From NCBI RefSeq assembly GCF_023887685.1, contig NZ_JAMWMR010000024.1, positions 1 to 64,000 of the forward strand: 64,000 bases of DNA, in the 5' to 3' direction. The position numbers and the translations under genes are program-made. The stretch comes from Streptomyces macrolidinus (lineage in GTDB: Bacteria > Actinomycetota > Actinomycetes > Streptomycetales > Streptomycetaceae). This document shows, in pieces, positions 43,154 through 51,395 of the stretch. Below the pieces are notes generated by a model that ran no database searches, was not told the origin of the DNA, and worked only from the letters and a program-made list of their open reading frames with translations. The stretch's first letter is position 1; every line of letters begins with the position of its first letter.

Positions 43154-45099
43154 GGCCGGGTTCCGGACATGTCGCGCAGTGCGTTGGTCGCGCAGTGGAC
43201 CTCACCGCCGACCGTGCCGCGGTGGTGAGAGTAGTCCCAGTCCTCCACCCAGGAGATCCGGGTGCCCGTGCCGCTCAGGGCCTTCTCGGTCACCCGCTCG
43301 AAGACGTCCTGGCCGTCGCTCTTCGGGGCGTGCTGGCGCGGCGCCAGGTAGACCCCGGTACCGGTACTCACACCGTTGGCCGCGCCGGGAAGGTAGTTGG
43401 CGACCACGTTCCGGCGCGGATACCCGGCGGGCAGGTCAAGTCGGTTGAAGAGGGCGGGTACACGGACGACGTAGCGCTCTGTCAGCCCCGCCTCCTCGCG
43501 CAGGGTGCGCAGCGCGGAGTCGATGCCCTTGCGGGCGATCTCCGTGCCCTCGGTGAGCGAGGGCTTCCGCAACGCGTCGGCGACCGTGAGACCGGGATCC
43601 TCGGTGTCCTCCGGCGCGATCCCGCGCACCAGCGGCTCTCCGCCCCGGCCGTCCGCCGCGAGATCTTCCAGCAGTGACCGCCCCAGGTCGGGGTCGGCCA
43701 CCACGGCCACCCAACCGCGGTCGTTCCGAGCCGGGACGAAGGACAGGAACTCGTCGAGGTGACCCACCCCCAGCCAACTGGTGTCCACCGCTGTCGGCCG
43801 CTGGTAGCCCTGCGCGGCGAGCATCCGCGTGAAGGTGGCGTCCGGTGACTCCTTGCCTCCCGTACCTCCGTAGAGGACCCGGCCCACCGGATAGTGGTGG
43901 CCCTGCCAGGTGTACGGCGGGAGGGTGCCGAAGTTCCCGGTCGAGCTGAACGAGCCGTAGTACTGGCTGTCATCGCTGCCGACGCGCCCGGGATCGTACT
44001 GCTGGATCACCCCCGTACCGGGACCGCGCAACAGCGGGAACGCGCTCCGTGAGGCGTCCCTGAGCGGGAAGTCGGCGGTGGCCGTGCCGGGCATCACGTC
44101 CGCGGACCGCACGATGACGGTGACCCGGTGTTCCCGGCCGCCCGGCGCGGGGATGGACGCGTAGGCGGTCTTGAACAGGTCCTGCATCCACACGTCGCCG
44201 CCCGTGGGGTAGTTGTACAACGGGGCGGTCAGCCCGGCCTGGTCGAGACCACGGCGCAGATCGCGACGGAACTCGGCTTCCCCCGGCTCCACGGGCTCGG
44301 GCTGCACGGCGGGATCGTAGGGCTTGCCGCGCTCCACTTCGGCGGGTTCGGTGCCGTGATCGGCCGTCATCATGTGCTGCATCGGCATCAGGTCGTGCTG
44401 GAACACCAGCGGCGCGACCCGTAGGCGTACTCGGTCCTGCGTCGTGGTGCCGCCGCGGTTCACCGTGAGCACGATGTCGGTGAAGCCCGCCCACTTCCGG
44501 GGGTCGCGTACGAAGTCCTTCGCCTCCACGCCCAGTTGGATACCGTGACGCAGTTCGTCGGCGGTCAGCCGGTCACCGGGTCTCAGCTCGACCATGCGGC
44601 CCTCGCGCTCGGCGAAGATGCGGACGTACTTCCGGGAGGCCGGGTCGGCTGCGACGGTGGCTGTGGTGTCAGTCGTCGTGTGCGGGGCTGCGCTGATACG
44701 CAGCGGCGCGAGGTCGGCAAGGTCGGCGGGGCCGTTGACGACGTTGTCCGAAGCGTCGTCGCAGTCCGCCAGACGCTGGTCGGGCAACCGTACGCCGTCG
44801 GGGCCCGCCGTAGGGCAACTCCGCTGGTCATCATCCATGTTGGGCAGCATCAGCGCACCGCGGTCGCGGGTCCAGGTGTCCTTGCCTGCGTCGTCGTCCG
44901 CGGTGATCCGGCCGTCCCGATTCGTATCCGCTCGGATCACCGGTCCGGGAGGTGCCGCGTACGCCGGTTGCGCCGGGAGCGTTCCGGCCGCGACGGTGAG
45001 GAGAGCGGTTCCCAGCGCACTCACGCTGGCAGGCATCAAGCGGCGCTTGGCAGCAAGGGGGCCGGAGCCCGAAGTGACAAGCGGTGTCTCGTCGTTCAT
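43132..45099 (-). CDS. Secreted bacterial protein-arginine deiminase (PAD) family protein
   Basis: A 655-residue exported protein: a signal region ending near PAQPAYAAP, a Ca-binding-like stretch DTNRDGRITADDDAGKDTW, a middle beta domain, and a C-terminal PAD catalytic domain. The catalytic residues seen in PADs are present: Asp in GGDVWMQDLF, His in GVGHLDEFLSF, and Cys in GGEVHCATNALR. It should convert arginine in peptides to citrulline. The ATG at 45099 has GAGG about eight bases upstream. It precedes the histidine kinase gene on the same strand. Bacterial PADs are rare compared with agmatine deiminases. Confidence 0.82.
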   Translation of the reverse strand: MNDETPLVTSGSGPLAAKRRLMPASVSALGTALLTVAAGTLPAQPAYAAPPGPVIRADTNRDGRITADDDAGKDTWTRDRGALMLPNMDDDQRSCPTAGPDGVRLPDQRLADCDDASDNVVNGPADLADLAPLRISAAPHTTTDTTATVAADPASRKYVRIFAEREGRMVELRPGDRLTADELRHGIQLGVEAKDFVRDPRKWAGFTDIVLTVNRGGTTTQDRVRLRVAPLVFQHDLMPMQHMMTADHGTEPAEVERGKPYDPAVQPEPVEPGEAEFRRDLRRGLDQAGLTAPLYNYPTGGDVWMQDLFKTAYASIPAPGGREHRVTVIVRSADVMPGTATADFPLRDASRSAFPLLRGPGTGVIQQYDPGRVGSDDSQYYGSFSSTGNFGTLPPYTWQGHHYPVGRVLYGGTGGKESPDATFTRMLAAQGYQRPTAVDTSWLGVGHLDEFLSFVPARNDRGWVAVVADPDLGRSLLEDLAADGRGGEPLVRGIAPEDTEDPGLTVADALRKPSLTEGTEIARKGIDSALRTLREEAGLTERYVVRVPALFNRLDLPAGYPRRNVVANYLPGAANGVSTGTGVYLAPRQHAPKSDGQDVFERVTEKALSGTGTRISWVEDWDYSHHRGTVGGEVHCATNALRDMSGTRPWWTERD

Positions 45100-45216
45100 G
45101 CTCCAAGCCTCGGCCAGGATCCGCGAAGGGGGCATCCGTCCGATGGCTGGTTCCCGCGCGGGGGAGGGGCAGTCACCTCATCCTTTCGGCTGACCGGCCA
45201 CCCAGCCGCCTGTCAT

Positions 45217-45264
45217 CTACGGCCTATCGCCTACCACCTACGGCTTATCGCCTACCTCCTATCG
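45217..45264. repeat. 21-bp tandem repeat
   Basis: Two near-identical 21-bp units starting CTACGGC(C/T)TATCGCCTAC at 45217 and 45238, then a partial third CTATCG, in the non-coding gap between the deiminase gene and the plus-strand thioesterase gene. Confidence 0.85.
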
Positions 45265-45390
45265 CACCGCCTCCTGGCTCCCGTTGAGGACGGGCGGTTG
45301 TCCCGCAGATCGCTGGCGGCGAGGGGAAAGCAGGAATTAGTCTCGGGCCACAAGGTCGCAACCGTCGATGACGACCATGCGAGGAGAGAC

Positions 45391-45849
45391 GTGGAACCGC
45401 AAACGTTAGAGGACCAGGTCAGCCCCGAAGTGCTGGACCGCGTCCAGTCCAGCTTCGACCGGCAAGGACTCATGCGTCATCTGGGCGCCCGTATCACGCA
45501 TATCGCTCCCGGCCGTGTGCACATCACGCTGCCCCGAGCGAAGGAAGTCTCCCAGCAGCACGGTTACATTCACGCGGGCGCCACCAGCGCCATCGCCGAC
45601 AGTGCGGGCGGCTATGCGGCGTTCACGCTCTTCCCCGAGAACTCCACGGTGCTCACGGTGGAATACAAGATCAACCTCCTGGCCCCGGCCGGGGGTGACC
45701 ACATCGAGGCGGTGGGTACCGTCCTCAAGTCCGGTCGCACATTGACGGTGTGTCAGCTCCAGGTCTTCAGTCACACAGAGGACGAGAAGAAGCTCATCGC
45801 CACCGGGCAGCAGACACTCATCTGCCTTGAATCACGGCCGGATCAGTGA
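45391..45849 (+). CDS. Hotdog-fold thioesterase (PaaI-like)
   Basis: A 152-residue single hotdog domain with the helix/loop HGYIHAGATSAIADSAGGYAA that carries the active-site acid in PaaI-type thioesterases, then VLTVEYKINLLAPA and VCQLQVF strands. The GTG at 45391 follows AGGAGA. It cleaves acyl-CoA or acyl-ACP esters. It faces the end of the radical SAM/KS operon and shares a terminator with the minus-strand thioesterase, so the pair probably serves the same lipid pathway. Confidence 0.85.
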   Translation: MEPQTLEDQVSPEVLDRVQSSFDRQGLMRHLGARITHIAPGRVHITLPRAKEVSQQHGYIHAGATSAIADSAGGYAAFTLFPENSTVLTVEYKINLLAPAGGDHIEAVGTVLKSGRTLTVCQLQVFSHTEDEKKLIATGQQTLICLESRPDQ

Positions 45850-45884
45850 GGACCTGACCCCGTCCGCCCCCGCATTCGGGAGTC

Positions 45885-45918
45885 GGCCGACCGGACGTGA
45901 AGGCAGGTCCGGTCGGCC
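45885..45918. terminator. Bidirectional terminator between the two thioesterase genes
   Basis: A perfect 12-bp stem (GGCCGACCGGAC / GTCCGGTCGGCC) with a 10-base loop midway between the convergent thioesterase stops at 45849 and 45926. Confidence 0.88.
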
Positions 45919-45925
45919 ACCGTGC

Positions 45926-46369
45926 TCAGTCCTCGTAGCCGTCGAGGTCGGTGAGGCGGATCTTGGACACCGTGTACGTACCCTGGCCCGCTGCCACGAG
46001 CTTGCCGCTGTCGCTGTAGACGTCGCTGCGCGTGACATAGATGGTCCTGCCCGCCGTCACCACCTCGCTGGTGGCCAGGATGCCCTCGTGCCGCACCGGC
46101 CGGATCAGGTTGATGTGGTAGTCGACCGTGAGGACGCTGTAGGTCTCCTCCATCGAGTTGGCCGCCATGAATCCGGCGGTGTCCGCGACCTCGAACAGCA
46201 TCGCCGCGTGCAGGAAGTCGGCGTTCTGCGTCAGATCGCCGTGGAAGGGGATGGCGACCCGCGCCACCCCCGCCTTCTCGATCTCGATGGTCTTGTTCAG
46301 GAACTGGGAGATCCTGCACTTCATACAGCAGCGGGTGAGCTTCTCGAAGTGAGTCGACGCGGAACCCAA
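45926..46369 (-). CDS. Hotdog-fold thioesterase, last gene of the radical SAM/KS group
   Basis: A 147-residue hotdog protein with FLHAAMLFEVADTAGFMAANS, the acidic active-site helix, and VDYHINLIRPVR. An N-terminal CCMKC cluster is unusual. The TTG at 46369 is chosen because AAGGAGA stands six bases upstream; the frame is open to a GTG at 46414. It follows the ketosynthase gene by 57 bp on the same strand and may release or edit the acyl-ACP product, or free the acid for FAAL. Confidence 0.8.
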   Translation of the reverse strand: MGSASTHFEKLTRCCMKCRISQFLNKTIEIEKAGVARVAIPFHGDLTQNADFLHAAMLFEVADTAGFMAANSMEETYSVLTVDYHINLIRPVRHEGILATSEVVTAGRTIYVTRSDVYSDSGKLVAAGQGTYTVSKIRLTDLDGYED

Positions 46370-46426
46370 GACGGTCTCCTTCTCTCCTGCCGAACGTTCT
46401 GAGCGCGGTGTCACGGTTGTTCGTGG

Positions 46427-47719
46427 CTATGCGCGCGACACGACGAGACTGGCATTGATCCCGCCGAAACCGAAGGCGTTGATCAGACAACGACGCAGCT
46501 CGGTCTTCCGCGCCTCACCGGCGATATCGACGCCGGTGAACGCGGCATCGCTCTGTTCGTACTTCAGCGTCGGTGACACGGTCTGGTGGCGAAGTGCCAT
46601 CAGCGCGGCGGCGAGGTTCATCGGGCCGTTCGCGGCGAACATGTATCCCGTGTGTCCCTTGATGGACGTGACGACCGGCCGACGACCAGCGCCTGTCAAC
46701 AGCTCGCGCACGGCGGCGAGTTCGGCCGCGTCTCCCCGGACCATGCCGGACGCCTGCGCGTACACGCAGTCGACGGCGTCCGCGGCCACGCCCGCGTCGG
46801 CGAGTGCGCCGTCCATGCACCGGACGACATGGGGAGTCGAGATGCCGGTGAGGTCGTCGCATCCGCTGTTCGTGGCATAGCCGACCAGTTCGCCGTACAC
46901 CTCCGCACCGCGCGCCTCGGCATGCGCGCCGTCTTCCAGTACGAAGACGGCCGCCCCCTCACCGACGACCATCCCGTCCCGGCGACGGTCGAACGGGCGC
47001 GGCGTACTGGCCGGATCCTCGTCGCGGCTCAGAGCCATCATGGCCTGGAAGCCGGAGTAGGTGATCGGAGTCGTCACGGCCTCCGCTCCGCCCGCCAGCG
47101 CCCAGGTGCGGTCACCGGACCGGATCGCGCGCATCGCCTCACCCACCGCCTGGCAGCCACTCGCGCAGGCACCGGCGATCGTCACCTGCTCGTCCGCGAT
47201 CCCGTGGCGCAATGCGATCGCGCTCGCCGCCATGTTGGGGATGAGCGAGGGGATGAGGAACGGACTGGTCTTGCGCACCCCTTGGCGCTCCTGCTTGAGG
47301 ACACCGGCCTCGATGCTGGGCAGCCCTCCCATGGCCACGCCCAGGTAGACGGCTCCCCCTGACGGGAGACCCGGCCCCACCCGCGGGGCGCTCCCGCCGC
47401 TGTACGCCTCTCCGACCGGCCCGTCGCACGGCTCTCCGGTCAGTCCGCTGTCCTCGACCGCCCGCTCCGCGGCGAAGAGCGCGTACCGCACGAACGCGCT
47501 CATCCGCTTGAACTCGAACGCGTACGGACCCGGCGAGAGTGTCACCTCGGCGTCGTCGACCTCACCCGCGAGACGGCTGTGGAAGCGGGCCGGGTCGAAA
47601 CGGGTCACCGGGGCGATTCCCGAGCGGCCGTCGAGGAGGCCCTGCCACAGGTCGTCGACCGTCGAGCCGAGCGAGCAGACCACTCCCGCACCGGTGACCA
47701 CCACACGTCTGCGCCGCAC
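46427..47719 (-). CDS. Ketosynthase (FabF-like) lacking the HGTxT histidine
   Basis: A 430-residue beta-ketoacyl synthase fold: Cys185 in GACASGCQA, His356 in SIKGHTGYM and the end FGFGGINASLVV are kept. At the position of the FabF first histidine (VNAHGTST) the protein has VYAQASGM (Gln322). Without that His decarboxylative chain extension is not expected; transacylation or another condensation is more likely, as with KS0 domains. The C-terminal GGIN also differs from GGHN/GGTN. The start is a GTG at 47719. It follows the ACP gene by 12 bp. The change is clearly in frame and the rest of the gene is intact. Confidence 0.85.
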   Translation of the reverse strand: MRRRRVVVTGAGVVCSLGSTVDDLWQGLLDGRSGIAPVTRFDPARFHSRLAGEVDDAEVTLSPGPYAFEFKRMSAFVRYALFAAERAVEDSGLTGEPCDGPVGEAYSGGSAPRVGPGLPSGGAVYLGVAMGGLPSIEAGVLKQERQGVRKTSPFLIPSLIPNMAASAIALRHGIADEQVTIAGACASGCQAVGEAMRAIRSGDRTWALAGGAEAVTTPITYSGFQAMMALSRDEDPASTPRPFDRRRDGMVVGEGAAVFVLEDGAHAEARGAEVYGELVGYATNSGCDDLTGISTPHVVRCMDGALADAGVAADAVDCVYAQASGMVRGDAAELAAVRELLTGAGRRPVVTSIKGHTGYMFAANGPMNLAAALMALRHQTVSPTLKYEQSDAAFTGVDIAGEARKTELRRCLINAFGFGGINASLVVSRA

Positions 47720-47731
47720 CGAAGGACCGTG

Positions 47732-48067
47732 TCAGGCCTGCGGCCCGGACACGTCCTGGGCCTCTCGTATGTAGCTCTCGAGGTCCTGCATCGTCTCGAG
47801 CTTCTCCATGACGGATTCGTCGAAGTCCACGGAGAAGCAGTCCTCCAGGTAGAGGAGCAACTCGATCATCTTGAGCGAGCTCATCCCTTCGATAGAGGTG
47901 CCGAGGTTCGACTGCGGGGTCAGATACGAGACGTCGCGCTCCACGAACTCACCGATGTGCCCGACGATCCGGGCGAAGAGTTCCTGGTCCTGCGTCGCAT
48001 CCTGCTTCTCGCCCTGCTGCTCTTCCTGCTTCTCATCCTGCATCGCGGGTTCCCCTTCGGAGGTCAT
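47732..48067 (-). CDS. Acyl carrier protein
   Basis: A 111-residue carrier protein. It begins with a Gln/Glu/Lys-rich unstructured stretch, then ELFARIVGHIGEFVERDVSYL and the attachment site GMSSLKMIELLLYLEDCF. Ser64 fits the phosphopantetheine serine, with Ser instead of the usual Asp before it. The ATG at 48067 overlaps the FAAL stop (ATGA); an internal ATG at 48043 has the better AAGGGGA site and could also be used. It should carry the acyl chain from the FAAL to the ketosynthase and radical SAM enzymes. Confidence 0.85.
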   Translation of the reverse strand: MTSEGEPAMQDEKQEEQQGEKQDATQDQELFARIVGHIGEFVERDVSYLTPQSNLGTSIEGMSSLKMIELLLYLEDCFSVDFDESVMEKLETMQDLESYIREAQDVSGPQA

Positions 48068-49872
48068 GCTCGTCGGCTCACTGGTGCGGCGGCCCGTGGT
48101 GCGGAGCCGTCGGTCGCGCGGTCGGTGGTACCCGCCGAGGAGGCTGCGGATGCCGCCCCAATGGCCCCGTCCTCGATCAGCTTCCGGCACAGATGGCGCT
48201 GGATCTTGCCACTGGTCGTCCGGGGCAGTTGCGCCCGGGGCACCCAGTGGTAGGTGACACCGCTGATCCCGAACGCCTCGTCCAGCGCGCGGCTCACCTG
48301 GCCGGTGACCTCCTGCCGGTCACGGCCCTCGGCGAGCCGCTCGTCGAGCAGGAGATGGAGCTGCTCCGTGTGCAGCGTCGCGTCACGGACGCCGACCGCG
48401 ACGACCGCCGGAGTGCGCGGGCTCCGGGTCACGCTCTCCACGAACCGCTCCACCTGGTCGGGAACGTAGTTGCGGCCCGCGATGATCACGATGTCCTTGC
48501 TGCGGCCGGTGACGTACAGCTCGCCGTCGACCAGATAGCCGAGGTCGCCCGTGCCCAGATGACCGTCCGGTCCCTTGAACGGTTCCTCGCCCGTGCCATC
48601 CGTGCCATCCGCGCCGTCCGCCCCGGTAGCCGGGGTGTCGTCGGGCTCAGGAAGATACCCGTCGATCACGCTGGGCCCCGCGACCTCGATCTCACCGATC
48701 ACACGATCGGGCAGTGGCTTCCCGTCCGGGCCCACCACCCGCACCGTATGACCGGGCACGACCGGGCCCACGCACATCATGGCCGTCGTGCGCGGGTCAC
48801 CGGACGGGCGGGGCTCGGCGTATCCCTTCGCCGCGGCGGCCTCGGCGTCGACCCGGTCGACCGCGTACGGCCGTGTGACATCGGAGATGGTGACCGCGAG
48901 CGTGGCCTCCGCGAGCCCGTACACGGGCCTGAGCGTCGTCTCGGGCAGCCCGAACGGGCCGAACGCCGCCTGGAATTCGCTCAGGGTGCCCTCGTGTACG
49001 GGTTCCGCCCCGCACAGCGCGACACGCCACGTCGACAGGTCGAGATCCTTGGGCGGCCGACGTCGTGCGACGCGCGCGCAGATGTGGAACGCGGAGCTGG
49101 GCGCGGGCGACAGAGTGCCTCGGAAGCGGCTCATCCAATGCAGCCAGGACATCGGATTGCGCAGGAAGTTGACGGGATCGGAGAGCACCATCGGGATGCG
49201 CGCCTGCAGCGCGTACGAGATCCCGATGAGCCCCATGTCGTGGAAGAGCGGGAGCCAGCTCACCAGTGTGTCGTCGGCCGTGCCCCGGATCGCTTCGGCG
49301 ATCGCCCGCACGTTGGCGACGATGTTGCCGTGCCGGATCATGGCCAGCTTCGGCACACCGGTCGAGCCGGAGGTGGCCTGGAGATGGGCGAGCGACGTCG
49401 GTGTCGCGCGGGGCGCGTCCAGCGGTACGGGTGTGCCGCGCAGGGCGTCCGGCGTGGTCACCGGCACCGGCAGCGAGGGGGTGAGGACGGCCGCCAGTTC
49501 CGGAGTGGTGATGACCCGCCTGGCCTGTGCGTGTGCCACGAGCCGGCCCAGGTGTGCGGAGTAGCGGGACGTGTCGCCGGTGGTGGGCTCCGCCGCGACG
49601 ATCGGCACGACCCCGGCGTAGAGACAGCCGAGGTAGACCGAGAGGAAGTCCCGCGACGTGGGCAGGACGACGACCACGCGCTCGGCCGCGTCGATCCCCT
49701 GCGCCGCGAGCCCGGAGACGCTCTGCGCGATCAGATGGCACACATCGGCGTAACTGAGCGAGAAGGTGTCCTCGGAACGTTCGATGACATGGAACGCCGA
49801 CCGGTCCGGGGTGCGGGCCGCGCTGTCGAGGAGCGCGTCGATGACGGTCGTCGCCGGGTGAGAGCCGGTCAT
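48064..49872 (-). CDS. Fatty acyl-AMP ligase (FAAL)
   Basis: A 602-residue adenylating enzyme. It has LQATSGSTGVPKLAM, WLPLFHDMGLIG, CGAEPVHEGTL and YGLAEATLAV, and the long C-terminal module with TTSGKIQR. These match the FadD32/FAAL group, which hands acyl-AMP to an ACP rather than CoA. The ATG at 49872 overlaps the radical SAM stop (ATGA). It is followed by an ACP gene (ATGA overlap). It loads a free fatty or aryl acid onto that ACP. A glycine-rich insert (DGADGTDGTGEE) is a minor oddity. Confidence 0.88.
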   Translation of the reverse strand: MTGSHPATTVIDALLDSAARTPDRSAFHVIERSEDTFSLSYADVCHLIAQSVSGLAAQGIDAAERVVVVLPTSRDFLSVYLGCLYAGVVPIVAAEPTTGDTSRYSAHLGRLVAHAQARRVITTPELAAVLTPSLPVPVTTPDALRGTPVPLDAPRATPTSLAHLQATSGSTGVPKLAMIRHGNIVANVRAIAEAIRGTADDTLVSWLPLFHDMGLIGISYALQARIPMVLSDPVNFLRNPMSWLHWMSRFRGTLSPAPSSAFHICARVARRRPPKDLDLSTWRVALCGAEPVHEGTLSEFQAAFGPFGLPETTLRPVYGLAEATLAVTISDVTRPYAVDRVDAEAAAAKGYAEPRPSGDPRTTAMMCVGPVVPGHTVRVVGPDGKPLPDRVIGEIEVAGPSVIDGYLPEPDDTPATGADGADGTDGTGEEPFKGPDGHLGTGDLGYLVDGELYVTGRSKDIVIIAGRNYVPDQVERFVESVTRSPRTPAVVAVGVRDATLHTEQLHLLLDERLAEGRDRQEVTGQVSRALDEAFGISGVTYHWVPRAQLPRTTSGKIQRHLCRKLIEDGAIGAASAASSAGTTDRATDGSAPRAAAPVSRRA

Positions 49873-51395
49873 CGGGCGTATCCCTTCACGAACTCGACGT
49901 CCGAGCGCTTGGACGACCGTCCCAGCCAGGTGCGCAGGTCGCCGTACCGCGCGTCGAAGTCGGCCTTGAGCAGGTCCTCCTTCAAGGTGCCGGACGAGGT
50001 GTAGTACGGCTTCTCCAACTCCGCCAGGAATCGGATGTGTTGCTCCATACCGGCCCGCCCGCACTCGACGCTGCGCTGGTACGCCTTCAGCCGAGCCCGT
50101 CGTTGCGGTCGCCGCTCGATCTCGAACGCCCGCTTGAAGAAGATCCCGTAACTGTCCAGGATGCCCTGCTGCAGTTCACTGGGGCGCATGTGGCGGGGGA
50201 AGATGCCGACGAACGAGTAGTGCTGGTACGTCGGCACCTCCATGATGATCCGGTGGTCCTCGATGTCCTGGCGCGCCCCGTACAGCAGGTCCTGGAACGG
50301 GTACTCCGCCAGGCATACGAAGACGGGGTGCATGATGCGCGCCTCTGCGCACCAGTACGCGGTGGACTCGATCGCCTGACGGTCCTGGACGTCCAGCCCG
50401 AAGATGATCGCGGAGTGGATCGCGATGTCGTTCTCCGCGAAGCGCACCAGGCGCCGGGTCTGTTCCGAGGGGTCCACACGCTTGTTGAAGGCCTGGAGGA
50501 CGCTCGGATCCTCCGACTCCACCCCGAGGCAGTACTCCTCGAAACCTGACCGCTTGAGGTCGAGGACCAGGTCCATGTCGTCGGCGTGGTTGATCCGACT
50601 CATGGCGATGAACTTGTAGTCGCGGTCGCGGAACGTCTCGGCGATCTCGCGGCAATAGCTCTTGCGGGTCGTGAAGTTCAGGTCCGTGACATAGAACCGG
50701 CTGCAACCGGTCTGCTCGTGGATGGCGTCGAGTTCGCTGCGTACGTCCTGCGCCGTCTTGGTACGGAAGCGGCGTCCGAGCAGCCGGATCGCGTAGCAGA
50801 ACGAGCAGTTGAACGGGCAGCCGCGCGACATGGAGACCGTCGCCCAGTGCAACTTCGGTGCGCGCGTGAGGAATTGCGGATTGATCGCGTTGGCGAAGCC
50901 TCCGTACCGGGTGACCTTGTTCAGTGTCAGCTCGCCGTCGGCGCCGATGTAGGCCAGGTTGTCCACGTCGGTGACGGGCTGCCCGGCCTCCAGCGCCGTG
51001 ATGAGCTGGACGGTCGGGATCTCTCCCTCGGCGGTCACCGCGTAGTCCGCGTAGCGCAACGCCTCGTAGGGCGCGAACGCCGCGTGCGGCCCGCCCATGA
51101 CCACCACGCAGTCGGGCCGCTTGTGGCGCTGGATCAGCTCCAGCGTCTCGATGTTGGACCAGAAGTGGGTCGCGAGCGCCGAGATCAGGATGTAGTCGTA
51201 GTCGGCGAGAGGGAAGTCCTCGGGCTTCTCGCCCCAGAACATCTGACACATCTCGACCCGGGCCTGCGGGAACTCCTGCTGGACGAACGAGGCGACGTAG
51301 TAGATGCCGTCGTTGTAGGTGGTGGCCAGCGTCGACGCGTCGGGATACGCCTCGTGGAACCCCAATTGCACACAGAGGATGTTGAGGCCCGTCAT
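49869..51395 (-). CDS. Radical SAM enzyme with B12-binding-like N-terminal domain
   Basis: A 508-residue enzyme. Residues 1-125 form a Rossmann-like region (LNILCVQLGFH, DYDYILISALATHFWSNIETL, VVVMGGPHAAF) as in cobalamin-binding radical SAM enzymes, but no DxHxxG motif is visible. Cys193, Cys197 and Cys200 in SRGCPFNCSFCYA coordinate the 4Fe-4S cluster. A further 280 residues complete the barrel and a C-terminal domain. It is likely to do methylation, cyclisation or C-C bond formation on a carrier-bound chain. Start overlaps the preceding gene's stop (ATGA), and its stop overlaps the FAAL start. Confidence 0.85.
   Translation of the reverse strand: MTGLNILCVQLGFHEAYPDASTLATTYNDGIYYVASFVQQEFPQARVEMCQMFWGEKPEDFPLADYDYILISALATHFWSNIETLELIQRHKRPDCVVVMGGPHAAFAPYEALRYADYAVTAEGEIPTVQLITALEAGQPVTDVDNLAYIGADGELTLNKVTRYGGFANAINPQFLTRAPKLHWATVSMSRGCPFNCSFCYAIRLLGRRFRTKTAQDVRSELDAIHEQTGCSRFYVTDLNFTTRKSYCREIAETFRDRDYKFIAMSRINHADDMDLVLDLKRSGFEEYCLGVESEDPSVLQAFNKRVDPSEQTRRLVRFAENDIAIHSAIIFGLDVQDRQAIESTAYWCAEARIMHPVFVCLAEYPFQDLLYGARQDIEDHRIIMEVPTYQHYSFVGIFPRHMRPSELQQGILDSYGIFFKRAFEIERRPQRRARLKAYQRSVECGRAGMEQHIRFLAELEKPYYTSSGTLKEDLLKADFDARYGDLRTWLGRSSKRSDVEFVKGYAR

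Noticed and set aside
45217..45258. 21-bp repeats considered as an attachment or origin site
   Set aside because: Only two and a part copies, no integrase or replication gene nearby.
48193..50004. 603-residue plus-strand frame over the FAAL gene
   Set aside because: Antisense to an intact FAAL with all adenylation motifs.
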